DNA of 64,000 nucleotides from a virus, in the IMG/VR virus record IMGVR_UViG_3300037492_000285, positions 35,120-99,119 of that record; one strand, given 5' to 3'. Position numbers and translations under genes: made by a program. This document shows, piece by piece, positions 30,180 to 38,819 of this stretch; positions within the stretch are counted from its first letter, which is position 1; each line of letters begins with the position of its first letter. The notes beneath the pieces were generated by a model that saw nothing but the letters and a program-made list of their open reading frames with translations, did not search any database and was not told the origin of the DNA.

Positions 30180-33100
30180 ATGCCTTGTAAAATTGAAATA
30201 AGAAAGAATATAACACGAGATGTTATAGATCATTCAGACCATGCCCTTAGAATGTCTCTTGAGGATGCTAATCAAGTTGCTAGTAAGATCAATAATTCAT
30301 ATGGAGTTAGGGTAGTCTCTTTTGGTATGGAAGGAGAAGATGTTGTTGCTAGACATATAAATATACCATCAACTCTCGTTGATGTATATTATAATCATGA
30401 ATTAAAATTAGAAGCAAAAAATCAAGAAATTATTGATCAGTCTGCAGAAGATCTCCAACAATCTGAAATAGAACGAGGAACTCTAGCAGAAGAAGATCGT
30501 AATGAGTATTATCAAATTAAACAAGAACAATATCACGAAGGGTTGCGTGAAACACTTTTAAAATTTCTAAAAGGAATAAATATTACAGTGGATGATCATG
30601 CTACTGATTTATTATCTTCACTTAAGTTTAAAGATACTCCTACAGCAGCATTCGATGTACTTCAAAAATTTTTAGCATTAAAAGATGATATTACCGATCC
30701 TGATTTAGCTTTACAAGTATCTAATGTTATATACACTTTTCTTGGAAAAAAATCTAAATTAGCTAAAGACTTATGGTTTAATGTTAACAAGTGGTCTAAA
30801 TATAAAGAAGTATATGATAGATTTTCAGGTGTCCACGAAGAAGTTTCAGAAGATACTGATTATAAAGATGAAAGAGTAAACAACTTTGCTCATAAACAAG
30901 CCATAATTCACTTAATAGCTGAATCTATACTAAATAATTATGGAAAGACTATAGATGTTAAATCTCAGGATAATCCAGATATAGATAAGACTTATTTTGA
31001 AAATCTTGGATATAGGGATAAATATGAAGTTAATGTTCTTAAAAATCTTCTTAATGGCGTTTGGAATTGGATAAACAAAAATATATTACAAAATAAACCT
31101 TTTCGTGAAGTAGATGAACAAGGATTAAAAGATACAATATTAGATATTGTAGATGATGTTTTTAAACAAGATTATAAAAAATTTGTACGAAACACATTTA
31201 TGAAAGATGGTAAATTATATAAACAAGATGGTAAAGAACTTGAACTTAAGGATTATGATGAAACATTAAATAAGGATTCATTTGCTAAAGAAATTATAAC
31301 CACATTGGTAGAACATCCTTTTATGGGATATAAATTATCAGGGAGTCAAACCTTACGAAAATATGGTAAGGTATTTAGACCTATTGATGAAGATCTTCAT
31401 GATATTGATGGTGTAATTACTCTTGATCAATTTAGGAAAGAACAAAATTCACAAGAATTTTTACGTTGGTTAAGAACACGAGGTTTATTTTTACAAAAAA
31501 ATAATAAACGAAAAGAATTTACAAAAGGTGTTGAAAAGTTTCTTTCTGAAGAAGCTTGGTATAAAAATCTTAAAATATTATTTCCTAGTTGGAAATTGGA
31601 TGTAGCATTTATTGGTAAAGATCACAAAAATGCAGAAAGTGTAACCATTACAGGGAGTATTGCGCATCCTACAGAAATAGATCCTAAGACAGGAAAAAAT
31701 AAATTATATGTTATGGATTTCTTTCTTAGAACAGATGAAGGATTTTATCCTGAAATATTTGATAACTATTGGAAAGATTGGAAACAAATATTTGAGGCAA
31801 AACTTAATATGGGAAGATCTAAAGATCTAGAAGATCTTATTTATTTTGATCCATTTATTCAAGATAAATATAAATTTACTAATAAAGGATTTCGATATTT
31901 TACTTTTGCCAGTAATGCTGAATTTGGAAATAATCAAAATCAATTAACTGATATGTCTATGTCAGCAGCATCTGAAGAAACTTTAAATAAGGTGAAGGAA
32001 GCTGCTAAGAAAATGGGTATTAATATTGAAAATCTTGCAGATTATGCTAAAAAAACAGGACTTGATATAAAATCTATTAATGGTGTTGCTGATCTTATTA
32101 AAGGAATTGTAGCAATTGCTCAAGGGGTTGAAAATATTGCATTAACTGAAGAAATGGTACATATAGCTACAGCTATATTAGAACAAACTAATCCTGCATT
32201 TATAACACAATTAATTTCTAAAATAGATAAGTTTAAAATTTATGATATTACTCGTAAAGCTTACGCGGGAAATAAAAATTATCAATTATCAAACGGTAAA
32301 CCTGATATTCGTAAAATTAAAAAGGAAGCAGTTGATAAATTAATTGCAGAACTTATTATTTTTCAATCTGAAGGAAGTACAGAATATCCTGAATTAAGGG
32401 AAGAAAAAAATCAGTCTATTATTAAACAATGGTGGAATTGGATCCTTGGTTATATAAGAGAAGTATATAGAAAAACTAATATTTCAATATTTGAAGAAGC
32501 TGCACAAAAAGTTATGGCAGCAGATTATGGAACTATATCGGATATAAAACGTAAAGATACATTTTATCAAATTAAAAATGATAAAGTGGATGCTTTGTAT
32601 GATACTGTTATAGATAGAGATAGTAGAATAGAAGGACCTATTCCTGCAACTGATACAGATAAAAGACATTATTTATTTGATGGAAAACGTGTAGCAAAAA
32701 GTGTAACTGAAAAAGTTAAAGCTTTTTTAAAAATGCCAACACGAACTCCTGCACAACAAATTATAGATGATCAAAAAAAAGAATGGGGAAGTGAAGGACA
32801 TGCATTTATATATAAATATATCACTACTAACCTTATAGATAAATTAGGATATAGACTAGATGTGCCACTTAACATAAGAATTGATAATGCATTTACGGAG
32901 GAAATAGAAAAAGCTTTAATAAACTTTTCTAAAGAATTAATAAACTCTTATAAAGATGGTACTAGATTTCTCTTAGAAAGAAAAGTAGTCAATGAAAAAG
33001 TTAAAGGGTTAATTGCTTCTGCTATTGACTTTATGGCTATTGAACCTAATGAGGAGACAGGAATGAAAGTGGATATTCTTGATTGGAAATTCACTAGTAT

Positions 33101-36100
33101 TGATAAAACACGAGAAGATGATATTCCTTGGTTTAAACAAAAAGAATGGATTCCTCAAATGGGTGAATATTCTAAAATGTTATATAATTATGGAGTTAAG
33201 CCTAATCAGTTGAGAAAAACTCGAATGATTCCTTTTATAAATAATTATAGTTATTCTGTACCTGGAGATACTAAAAGTGCTCTTGTTCCTACATCTGTAG
33301 AAGTTGGAAAAATTAATAGTCTTACAGAAACTAATTTATATTTACTTCCTGTGGCTCTTCCAACAGAAAGTACAGGAAATAGTAAAATAGATAAACTTCT
33401 CGAATCATTACGTCAACAACATAAAAAACTTTTTTCAAAACCTGTTTCTCCTGAAGATAAATTTCAGAAAAATATAGAATTAGCAGCATTAAGTGCTGCT
33501 ATTAGATCTTTGCATTTAAGATTGGATTTTAAACCATTGATTAGTGTTGGTAAAACATTTTTAGATAATGCTAAAGTGGTAATATCATCTTTTGAAAATA
33601 TTGATTATTCCAAATTAACTGTAAAAGAAATACAAGATAAATTAACTAATCTAATAGAATATGGAAAGAGTGCTGAGAAATATACAAAACTTGATGACAT
33701 ATTTCTTTCTCATTTTCCCAAAGAAGGATTAACTAAAGAAGATCTTGACATATTAGTAAGTTTAGATCGTCTTAGTAGTGCTACAGAAAGAATGGTCCAT
33801 AAGATAGAAACTATTCAAACAGAATATGTTATACAACTTGCTTTAAGTAGGGGAATTAATCTTGACGTTGTTGTAACTCCAGAAGGGGAACGTAAAATTC
33901 AAGCTGAAGCAACAATAAGTGGATTTGTAAGAACTTTTGAAGAAGCTTCAAAACTTCCTGCAAAACTTATTAATCTTGCTACAAATCTTATAGTAAACTC
34001 ACATAATTTAGTTGATCTAATTTATGCTGAAAAAATGAAAGCATATGAGAAAATTATAATTCCTTTAGAGAAAGAAGCAAGGGCGAAAGGTGTTAAAGCT
34101 TTTAATATGATTGGAAATATATCTACTACAGGATTAAATTTAATTCGGAAAATAGATAAAGTTTTTTGGAATGAATTACAAGATGCTAGAACCAAACATG
34201 ATAAAAAGTTTTTTTTAAGTAATTTAGATATTGTTGAATATAATAAATTATCAAAAGACATTATTGATAAGGGTATTGAATTATTAAATAGGCAAAATTT
34301 TTCGAGTGATGAAAAAACAAATGAAGAAAAAAAATCAGCAGCCATAACAAGACTTAAAAACTCTATTGATATAAATAGAGATACATTTAATGGATATGAA
34401 GGATTTCAGTTTGGTAGACTTATAAATCAAACATTGATTGAAGAAGGACATTTATCTGAAGAATATTTAAATATGTCCAAAAGTGAGAATGCTTTAAGAG
34501 TTTGGGAATTTTTTACAGAATTAAATCAAAAAGGAAAACAACTTGGTTATCTTGAGAAAGAAGGAACTTCCTTTTTTCCATTAATTGAAGCAACTACTTT
34601 ACATAAATTTAATCAAACTCAAAATTATGGAGCTCAATTAAAAGACTTTTTTACAGATTTATATTCAGTTAGAATAAATGAAGAGAACGCATATTCAAAA
34701 ATTGATCCAGAAACTCAAAAGAAAAGAAAACAAATACCTAAATATTTTACAAAAACTGATAAAAAAGTAGAACAATTATCTACAGACCTTAATCAAGTAG
34801 GAGGACTTTGGCTTAAAGCATTATTAGATTATGAAAATTCTAAAAGTATGGAAGGTACTCTTCAAACTATTTTAATTGTAGAAAAAGCTAAAGGGAGTCT
34901 TATTTTAGATGAACAAGGAGACGTCATGTTTGATGGTGCTGTTGTTAGAGTGGATGAATCAGTTAATAAAAATGCTAATATTTTAGAAGCAATTGTAGAT
35001 GATCATTTATATAATTTACAGGAAGATGCTAATTCTATAGGTAATTTAAGTCTTTCTTCTGTTACAGGAAAATTAAAGAAAGATAAAGAATCAATAGAAA
35101 AAACTGAAGTTTCAATAAAAAAGGGAATAAAAAATGCAGATGTACTTGTCAGAGTATTGGGTGTAGGATTAAAACCTTTAATCGGTCTTTCAAACTGGGC
35201 AGGATTTCAATTACATGCATTTATTACTTCTGGAAGTTTTTATACATTTTCAGAATTTGAAAAAAACAATGCAAAAATTACAACTAATCTTGGAATTTCT
35301 ACAATTGAAAGAGGGTTGTTAAATCTTATTGTTCCTTTAACTGAAAATATAACTACAGAAATGAGAAGGCGTATGGCAAAATCTCAAGGATTTCTTGAAT
35401 ATTTAAGTACTTGGACATTTTCAGATGTAATGATGGTTACTAGTTCATTTCCTGAAAGAAAGTTACAGTTTGCTAATGCTATGAGTTTTAATCAAAATTC
35501 AATGGTAGTTAATGGTAAAATTGTAAACATTAGACAATATGTAAAAAAACAAGATAGACAAGAAAAATATAAAAAAAATGAAGATGGTTCATATGTATTA
35601 AATGAAACAGAAAGATCTGCTTTAGATAAAACTTATGAAGAAAGAGTTAATCAATTAAAAGAAACTTCGTCATTAGTTAAAATTGCAAAAATAGAAAATG
35701 ATGAAGTTATTATTCCAGGAGTATCTACTGAGGCATTATCTGAATATCGTACTAAAATTATTGAACATACTAGAACTTTAAATGGTCAAATGACTGAAGG
35801 TAATAAAGCTGGATATAGAAGAGATACTATATTAACATCTTTTATGATGTTCAAGACTTGGATTCCTAAACTTACATCAGGTCGTATATCTGGTATTCAA
35901 AAAAACATAGAACTTGATGAATGGCAATATGGAAGAGCTAGAGTTTTTATAAAAACATGGGCACATCTAGGAACTAAAAATATTATGAAAATGCGTGATA
36001 TTATACTTGGTACAGATGAAGGACTCAAGATATTAAATGATATGTTAGAAATTAAAAGACAAGAGTATTTTAAAAAAACAGGGCAAACTCTTGAAATTTC

Positions 36101-36578
36101 AGAAGAAGAATTTTATGACTTAATGAAAAATGAATTAACTAGAGAATTAAAAGAACTCGAAACATTATTTTTATTAATGGGTGTTATAATTGCTACGAAA
36201 GTTGCTGCTCCTCCAGATGATTCAACCGATTTGGAAAAAAATAGATTTAAATATTTTAGTAAGGGTATAAATAAAATAGTTGATGAAATAGCATTTTATT
36301 ATAATCCTACATCTATGGAAACTATAACTAGAGGAACAGTACTTCCTGCATTAGGATTATTAACAAAAATTGAAAAAATTATTGAAAGTTTAAGTAAAGA
36401 AGTAATTGGTTATGCTATAAATGATGAAGATATGGTAAAAAAAGCTTATCCAATGAAATATTTTCTTAATATAATTCCTGGAGCAGCTCAATTTAATTCA
36501 GAAGTTCTTCCTTATATAGCACCAGAATTAGCTAAAGAAATGGGCATACGAGTTACTTCACAATCTAGAAGACAATAG
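30180..36578 (+). CDS. Giant virion protein with nucleotidyltransferase-like and PD-(D/E)XK domains
   Basis: ATG 30180 lies one base after the preceding stop and starts MPCKIEIRK; the frame is open further upstream (from 30093), but that would overlap the polymerase gene by 86 bases. The product has 2132 residues. G388-S389, D408-I-D410 and D513 (in VMDFFLR) look like the three acidic positions of a Pol-beta-type nucleotidyltransferase, followed by IFEAKLNMGRSKDLEDL near 537-553, a typical end of such domains. EWGSEGHAFIYKYI, D950, D968-W-K970 and QMGEYSKMLYNYG form a PD-(D/E)XK nuclease pattern. LTEEMVHIATAIL near 655 is of unknown meaning. The C-terminus (NIIPGAAQFNSEVLPY, EMGIRVTSQSRR) is typical of the protein following the polymerase in crAss-like phages. 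It is probably packaged with it; the catalytic activities are inferred from motifs. Confidence 0.8.
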   Translation: MPCKIEIRKNITRDVIDHSDHALRMSLEDANQVASKINNSYGVRVVSFGMEGEDVVARHINIPSTLVDVYYNHELKLEAKNQEIIDQSAEDLQQSEIERGTLAEEDRNEYYQIKQEQYHEGLRETLLKFLKGINITVDDHATDLLSSLKFKDTPTAAFDVLQKFLALKDDITDPDLALQVSNVIYTFLGKKSKLAKDLWFNVNKWSKYKEVYDRFSGVHEEVSEDTDYKDERVNNFAHKQAIIHLIAESILNNYGKTIDVKSQDNPDIDKTYFENLGYRDKYEVNVLKNLLNGVWNWINKNILQNKPFREVDEQGLKDTILDIVDDVFKQDYKKFVRNTFMKDGKLYKQDGKELELKDYDETLNKDSFAKEIITTLVEHPFMGYKLSGSQTLRKYGKVFRPIDEDLHDIDGVITLDQFRKEQNSQEFLRWLRTRGLFLQKNNKRKEFTKGVEKFLSEEAWYKNLKILFPSWKLDVAFIGKDHKNAESVTITGSIAHPTEIDPKTGKNKLYVMDFFLRTDEGFYPEIFDNYWKDWKQIFEAKLNMGRSKDLEDLIYFDPFIQDKYKFTNKGFRYFTFASNAEFGNNQNQLTDMSMSAASEETLNKVKEAAKKMGINIENLADYAKKTGLDIKSINGVADLIKGIVAIAQGVENIALTEEMVHIATAILEQTNPAFITQLISKIDKFKIYDITRKAYAGNKNYQLSNGKPDIRKIKKEAVDKLIAELIIFQSEGSTEYPELREEKNQSIIKQWWNWILGYIREVYRKTNISIFEEAAQKVMAADYGTISDIKRKDTFYQIKNDKVDALYDTVIDRDSRIEGPIPATDTDKRHYLFDGKRVAKSVTEKVKAFLKMPTRTPAQQIIDDQKKEWGSEGHAFIYKYITTNLIDKLGYRLDVPLNIRIDNAFTEEIEKALINFSKELINSYKDGTRFLLERKVVNEKVKGLIASAIDFMAIEPNEETGMKVDILDWKFTSIDKTREDDIPWFKQKEWIPQMGEYSKMLYNYGVKPNQLRKTRMIPFINNYSYSVPGDTKSALVPTSVEVGKINSLTETNLYLLPVALPTESTGNSKIDKLLESLRQQHKKLFSKPVSPEDKFQKNIELAALSAAIRSLHLRLDFKPLISVGKTFLDNAKVVISSFENIDYSKLTVKEIQDKLTNLIEYGKSAEKYTKLDDIFLSHFPKEGLTKEDLDILVSLDRLSSATERMVHKIETIQTEYVIQLALSRGINLDVVVTPEGERKIQAEATISGFVRTFEEASKLPAKLINLATNLIVNSHNLVDLIYAEKMKAYEKIIIPLEKEARAKGVKAFNMIGNISTTGLNLIRKIDKVFWNELQDARTKHDKKFFLSNLDIVEYNKLSKDIIDKGIELLNRQNFSSDEKTNEEKKSAAITRLKNSIDINRDTFNGYEGFQFGRLINQTLIEEGHLSEEYLNMSKSENALRVWEFFTELNQKGKQLGYLEKEGTSFFPLIEATTLHKFNQTQNYGAQLKDFFTDLYSVRINEENAYSKIDPETQKKRKQIPKYFTKTDKKVEQLSTDLNQVGGLWLKALLDYENSKSMEGTLQTILIVEKAKGSLILDEQGDVMFDGAVVRVDESVNKNANILEAIVDDHLYNLQEDANSIGNLSLSSVTGKLKKDKESIEKTEVSIKKGIKNADVLVRVLGVGLKPLIGLSNWAGFQLHAFITSGSFYTFSEFEKNNAKITTNLGISTIERGLLNLIVPLTENITTEMRRRMAKSQGFLEYLSTWTFSDVMMVTSSFPERKLQFANAMSFNQNSMVVNGKIVNIRQYVKKQDRQEKYKKNEDGSYVLNETERSALDKTYEERVNQLKETSSLVKIAKIENDEVIIPGVSTEALSEYRTKIIEHTRTLNGQMTEGNKAGYRRDTILTSFMMFKTWIPKLTSGRISGIQKNIELDEWQYGRARVFIKTWAHLGTKNIMKMRDIILGTDEGLKILNDMLEIKRQEYFKKTGQTLEISEEEFYDLMKNELTRELKELETLFLLMGVIIATKVAAPPDDSTDLEKNRFKYFSKGINKIVDEIAFYYNPTSMETITRGTVLPALGLLTKIEKIIESLSKEVIGYAINDEDMVKKAYPMKYFLNIIPGAAQFNSEVLPYIAPELAKEMGIRVTSQSRRQ

Positions 36579-36638
36579 TAATAGTGTTATGCTATATTAT
36601 GTCTAAAATAAATTAACGTTTGTAAATTATATTATGTT

Positions 36639-36674
36639 AAAATTGTATATTTGTAAAGAAAAATATACAATTTT
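36639..36674 (+). terminator. Perfect 14-bp inverted repeat after the cargo operon
   Basis: The arms at 36639-36652 and 36661-36674 are perfectly complementary over 14 bases (AAAATTGTATATTT) with an 8-base loop. The repeat lies in the 148-base gap between the giant protein gene and the lysis genes and ends in a T run. All pairs but two are A-T, so it is a weak terminator candidate. TATATTTG at 36646-36653, inside it, also fits the host -7 element, but TTTG at 36619-36622 is 23 bases away, rather far. Confidence 0.5.
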
Positions 36675-36726
36675 ACAATATAATTTGTAAAAATATTATA
36701 AATTCTTACTAACTTATGGACTCATA

Positions 36727-37074
36727 GTGAAAACATTAGTAAATTGTCAAACAGAAGGATTAACTTGTCAGGATCAAATAACAAACGAGCTCAAAAGCAT
36801 GGATCAAAGACTATACGATCTAGAGGAACGTATCACCTCTATCGACACTAAACTTACTCAGGTTGTAGATGCCATACTAGGAAATCCACTCACTAAGACA
36901 GGAGGATTTGTTAATGATATCGAAGTCTTAAAAGACAAGACAAAAGTTCTTGAGGGAAAGATACAGAAGCAAGAAGAATTTAAAAAGAAAATTGGTTGGA
37001 CAATAGGAATTATTATATCAATAGTTATAGTAATTGAATATCTTTCAACCATATACTCAAACATTAAAATATGA
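36727..37074 (+). CDS. Small coiled-coil protein with C-terminal membrane anchor
   Basis: 115 residues from a GTG start; the nearest upstream ATG in frame is followed by a TAG. Residues about 20-95 are predicted coiled coil (LKSMDQRLYDLEERITSIDT), and residues about 95-110 are a single hydrophobic segment (GWTIGIIISIVIVIEYL). Its stop overlaps the next start (ATGA). Position directly before a holin-like gene and the endolysin suggests a role in lysis or its timing; this is inferred. No family is recognised with certainty. Confidence 0.7.
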   Translation: MKTLVNCQTEGLTCQDQITNELKSMDQRLYDLEERITSIDTKLTQVVDAILGNPLTKTGGFVNDIEVLKDKTKVLEGKIQKQEEFKKKIGWTIGIIISIVIVIEYLSTIYSNIKI

Positions 37075-37316
37075 TATTATTTTTACAAATCTTTAAGGAT
37101 GAAAGAGGACACTATTCTTCCAATAGATTTGTAGGAATATTATGCACTTTAAGCCTCTGTGTGACATTATTTATTAATGTTCTATCAAAGGGAGTATTTA
37201 CACCTGCGGATTCACTGGTGAGCGCAATAGGCATGTTAGCATTTGGATCTTTAGGACTAGGTGCAGCGAATAAAATTTTTAAGAAATCAAAACCACACGA
37301 AGATGAATCTATCTGA
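37071..37316 (+). CDS. Putative holin
   Basis: 81 residues with two hydrophobic segments, about 18-35 (FVGILCTLSLCVTLFINVL) and 44-64, the second rich in Gly/Ala, then a charged tail (KKSKPHEDESI). Small size, two membrane spans, a charged C-terminus and overlap with the endolysin start by 14 bases are the usual features of a phage holin. Holins lack a sequence signature, so the call rests on topology and neighbours. Confidence 0.6.
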   Translation: MILFLQIFKDERGHYSSNRFVGILCTLSLCVTLFINVLSKGVFTPADSLVSAIGMLAFGSLGLGAANKIFKKSKPHEDESI

Positions 37317-37776
37317 ACACTTAACATTAGCAGAAGTTATACGAAGTGATAGTGCCAAACGTAAAGGAATCAATAATCAGCCTACAGAGGAACATTTAAA
37401 AAACCTTAAACTTCTTGCTGAAAAAATATTTGAACCTATACGTAAACATTTTGGTGTTCCTATTTATATATCAAGTGGATATAGGAGTAAAGAGTTAAAT
37501 TCATCTATTGCTGGGAGTAGTCTTACTTCTCAACACTGTCAAGGAGAAGCCCTTGATATAGATATGGATGGGTCTGCCAATAGTATTACAAATGCAGATG
37601 TGTTCAATTTTATTAAAGATCATTTAGAATTCGATCAACTTATTTGGGAATTTGGATTTAATATAAATCCTGATTGGGTACATGTAAGTTATGAATCTAC
37701 AGGTAAGCAAAGAAAACAAGTTTTAAAATCAACTAAATCAGGAAGCAAAAATGTTTATACGTCTTACAAAGGCTAA
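37303..37776 (+). CDS. M15-family peptidase endolysin
   Basis: The chosen start is ATG 37303 (MNLSEHLTLAEVIRSD), as the frame upstream lies inside the holin-like gene. The 157-residue protein shows the peptidase M15A pattern: YISSGYRSKELN, then SQHCQGEALDIDMDG with His and Asp zinc ligands six residues apart, and DWVHVSY with the third ligand His. M15A enzymes cut D-Ala or L-Ala peptide bonds in peptidoglycan, so this is the lytic enzyme. There is no signal peptide, so the holin must release it. Strong match in motif order and size. Confidence 0.9.
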   Translation: MNLSEHLTLAEVIRSDSAKRKGINNQPTEEHLKNLKLLAEKIFEPIRKHFGVPIYISSGYRSKELNSSIAGSSLTSQHCQGEALDIDMDGSANSITNADVFNFIKDHLEFDQLIWEFGFNINPDWVHVSYESTGKQRKQVLKSTKSGSKNVYTSYKG

Positions 37777-38374
37777 TCTTAATACGCTGTTACCGAGTGT
37801 GTTAATCATTGTACTTTTTTTAATTATAATCTTGCAACGTTGTAATAGAACTGATGTTCCTGTTATAGCCCCTAAGATAGATACTATAATAAATATCATT
37901 ACTATACACGATACTGTTGTAGGAAAACCAAAGTATATTAAAACCAAACCTGATACTATTTGGCAAATTATTCCTGAATATGTTCCAGATACAAACTATC
38001 CAGGATTATTAAAACAATATACAGACCTTGGTAATAAACTCTTTGCTCAAAATATTTATGAAACAAAGTTTCCCATTGATACATTTGGATTTGTTACAGT
38101 CTTTGATACAATTAAAATAAACAAATTAATAGGAAGTAAATTAATAAGTGATTTAAAAATTCCCGAAAAGATAATTACAATAACAGAACAAGCTCCACCT
38201 AAAAGACAAGTGTATGTAGGTATGGCACTGATAGGAAATCCTACAGAACTGCTTAACGGTATGCAAATAGGAGCATTGTATAAAGATAAAAAGGATAGAA
38301 TATTTGGAGTTCATGTCGGATATAATGGCGAAATTCAGTATTCACTTTCTAGTTATTGGAAATTAAAATTTTAA
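37751..38374 (+). CDS. Membrane-anchored protein, possible spanin
   Basis: 207 residues, overlapping the endolysin end by 26 bases. Residues 13-28 are a membrane segment (LPSVLIIVLFLIIILQ), then an extended periplasmic region with repeated Asp-Thr-Ile patterns, and a C-terminal beta-rich part (YVGMALIGNPTELLNGMQIG). Position right after the endolysin and an N-terminal anchor fit a protein that bridges or breaks the outer membrane during lysis. The C-terminal part could be a small outer-membrane-like barrel. Spanin function is inferred only from context. Confidence 0.6.
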   Translation: MFIRLTKANLNTLLPSVLIIVLFLIIILQRCNRTDVPVIAPKIDTIINIITIHDTVVGKPKYIKTKPDTIWQIIPEYVPDTNYPGLLKQYTDLGNKLFAQNIYETKFPIDTFGFVTVFDTIKINKLIGSKLISDLKIPEKIITITEQAPPKRQVYVGMALIGNPTELLNGMQIGALYKDKKDRIFGVHVGYNGEIQYSLSSYWKLKF

Positions 38375-38377
38375 ATC

Positions 38378-38503
38378 ATGGCAAAAGGTAAAGTTTCAAC
38401 AGACAGTAAAAAAATAACCTTTGGTAAGAAAAAAAGTGGGAAAGCCCACAAGACCTTCAACAAGAAAGATAAGAAGGAAAGAAATTACCGAGGACAAGGA
38501 TAA
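38378..38503 (+). CDS. Small basic conserved phage protein
   Basis: 41 residues (starting MAKGKVSTDSKKITFGKKK), three bases after the spanin-like gene. Lys and Arg make up over a third of the residues and there is no hydrophobic core, so it is probably disordered and nucleic-acid binding. I recall similar small basic proteins from Bacteroidota phages; the function is unknown. Confidence 0.65.
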   Translation: MAKGKVSTDSKKITFGKKKSGKAHKTFNKKDKKERNYRGQG

Positions 38504-38533
38504 AAACATTAAATTAGCAACACATGAATCCTG

Positions 38534-38755
38534 ATGGAGATAGTAAACCAAAGGCTAAAAAACTTAAGAAGTATGAGAGAACTATCCTTAATGTTAGGGA
38601 TGTTCTTTTTGCCATTTGGATACGATTTTATATTCAAACTCATCATGGATTTGACGCAATCATTCTGGGTAGCAGATCTTACTTTTTATGGACTCTCAGG
38701 CTCGTTTTTCTCTTGTTATATACTATTATCCAGATATATAAATAAAATGGTTTAA
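38534..38755 (+). CDS. Small membrane protein (start uncertain)
   Basis: 73 residues with two membrane segments (LSLMLGMFFLPFGYDFIFKLIM and the FYGLSGSFFSCYILL region). A second frame, 38524-38745, overlaps it almost completely and begins with a plausible soluble N-terminus (MNPDGDSKPKAKKLKKYE) before turning into less protein-like sequence. The membrane frame is the more natural protein. Its true N-terminus may come from the other frame through a frameshift near 38573, or it may start at the Met of MRELSLMLG. It lies between lysis genes and the fibres; the function is unknown. Confidence 0.55.
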   Translation: MEIVNQRLKNLRSMRELSLMLGMFFLPFGYDFIFKLIMDLTQSFWVADLTFYGLSGSFFSCYILLSRYINKMV

Positions 38756-38819
38756 ATAAAGTACACAATTAACAACTAAAAATAGAATTTATCCATTCTA
38801 CACATAAACTGTTACAACT

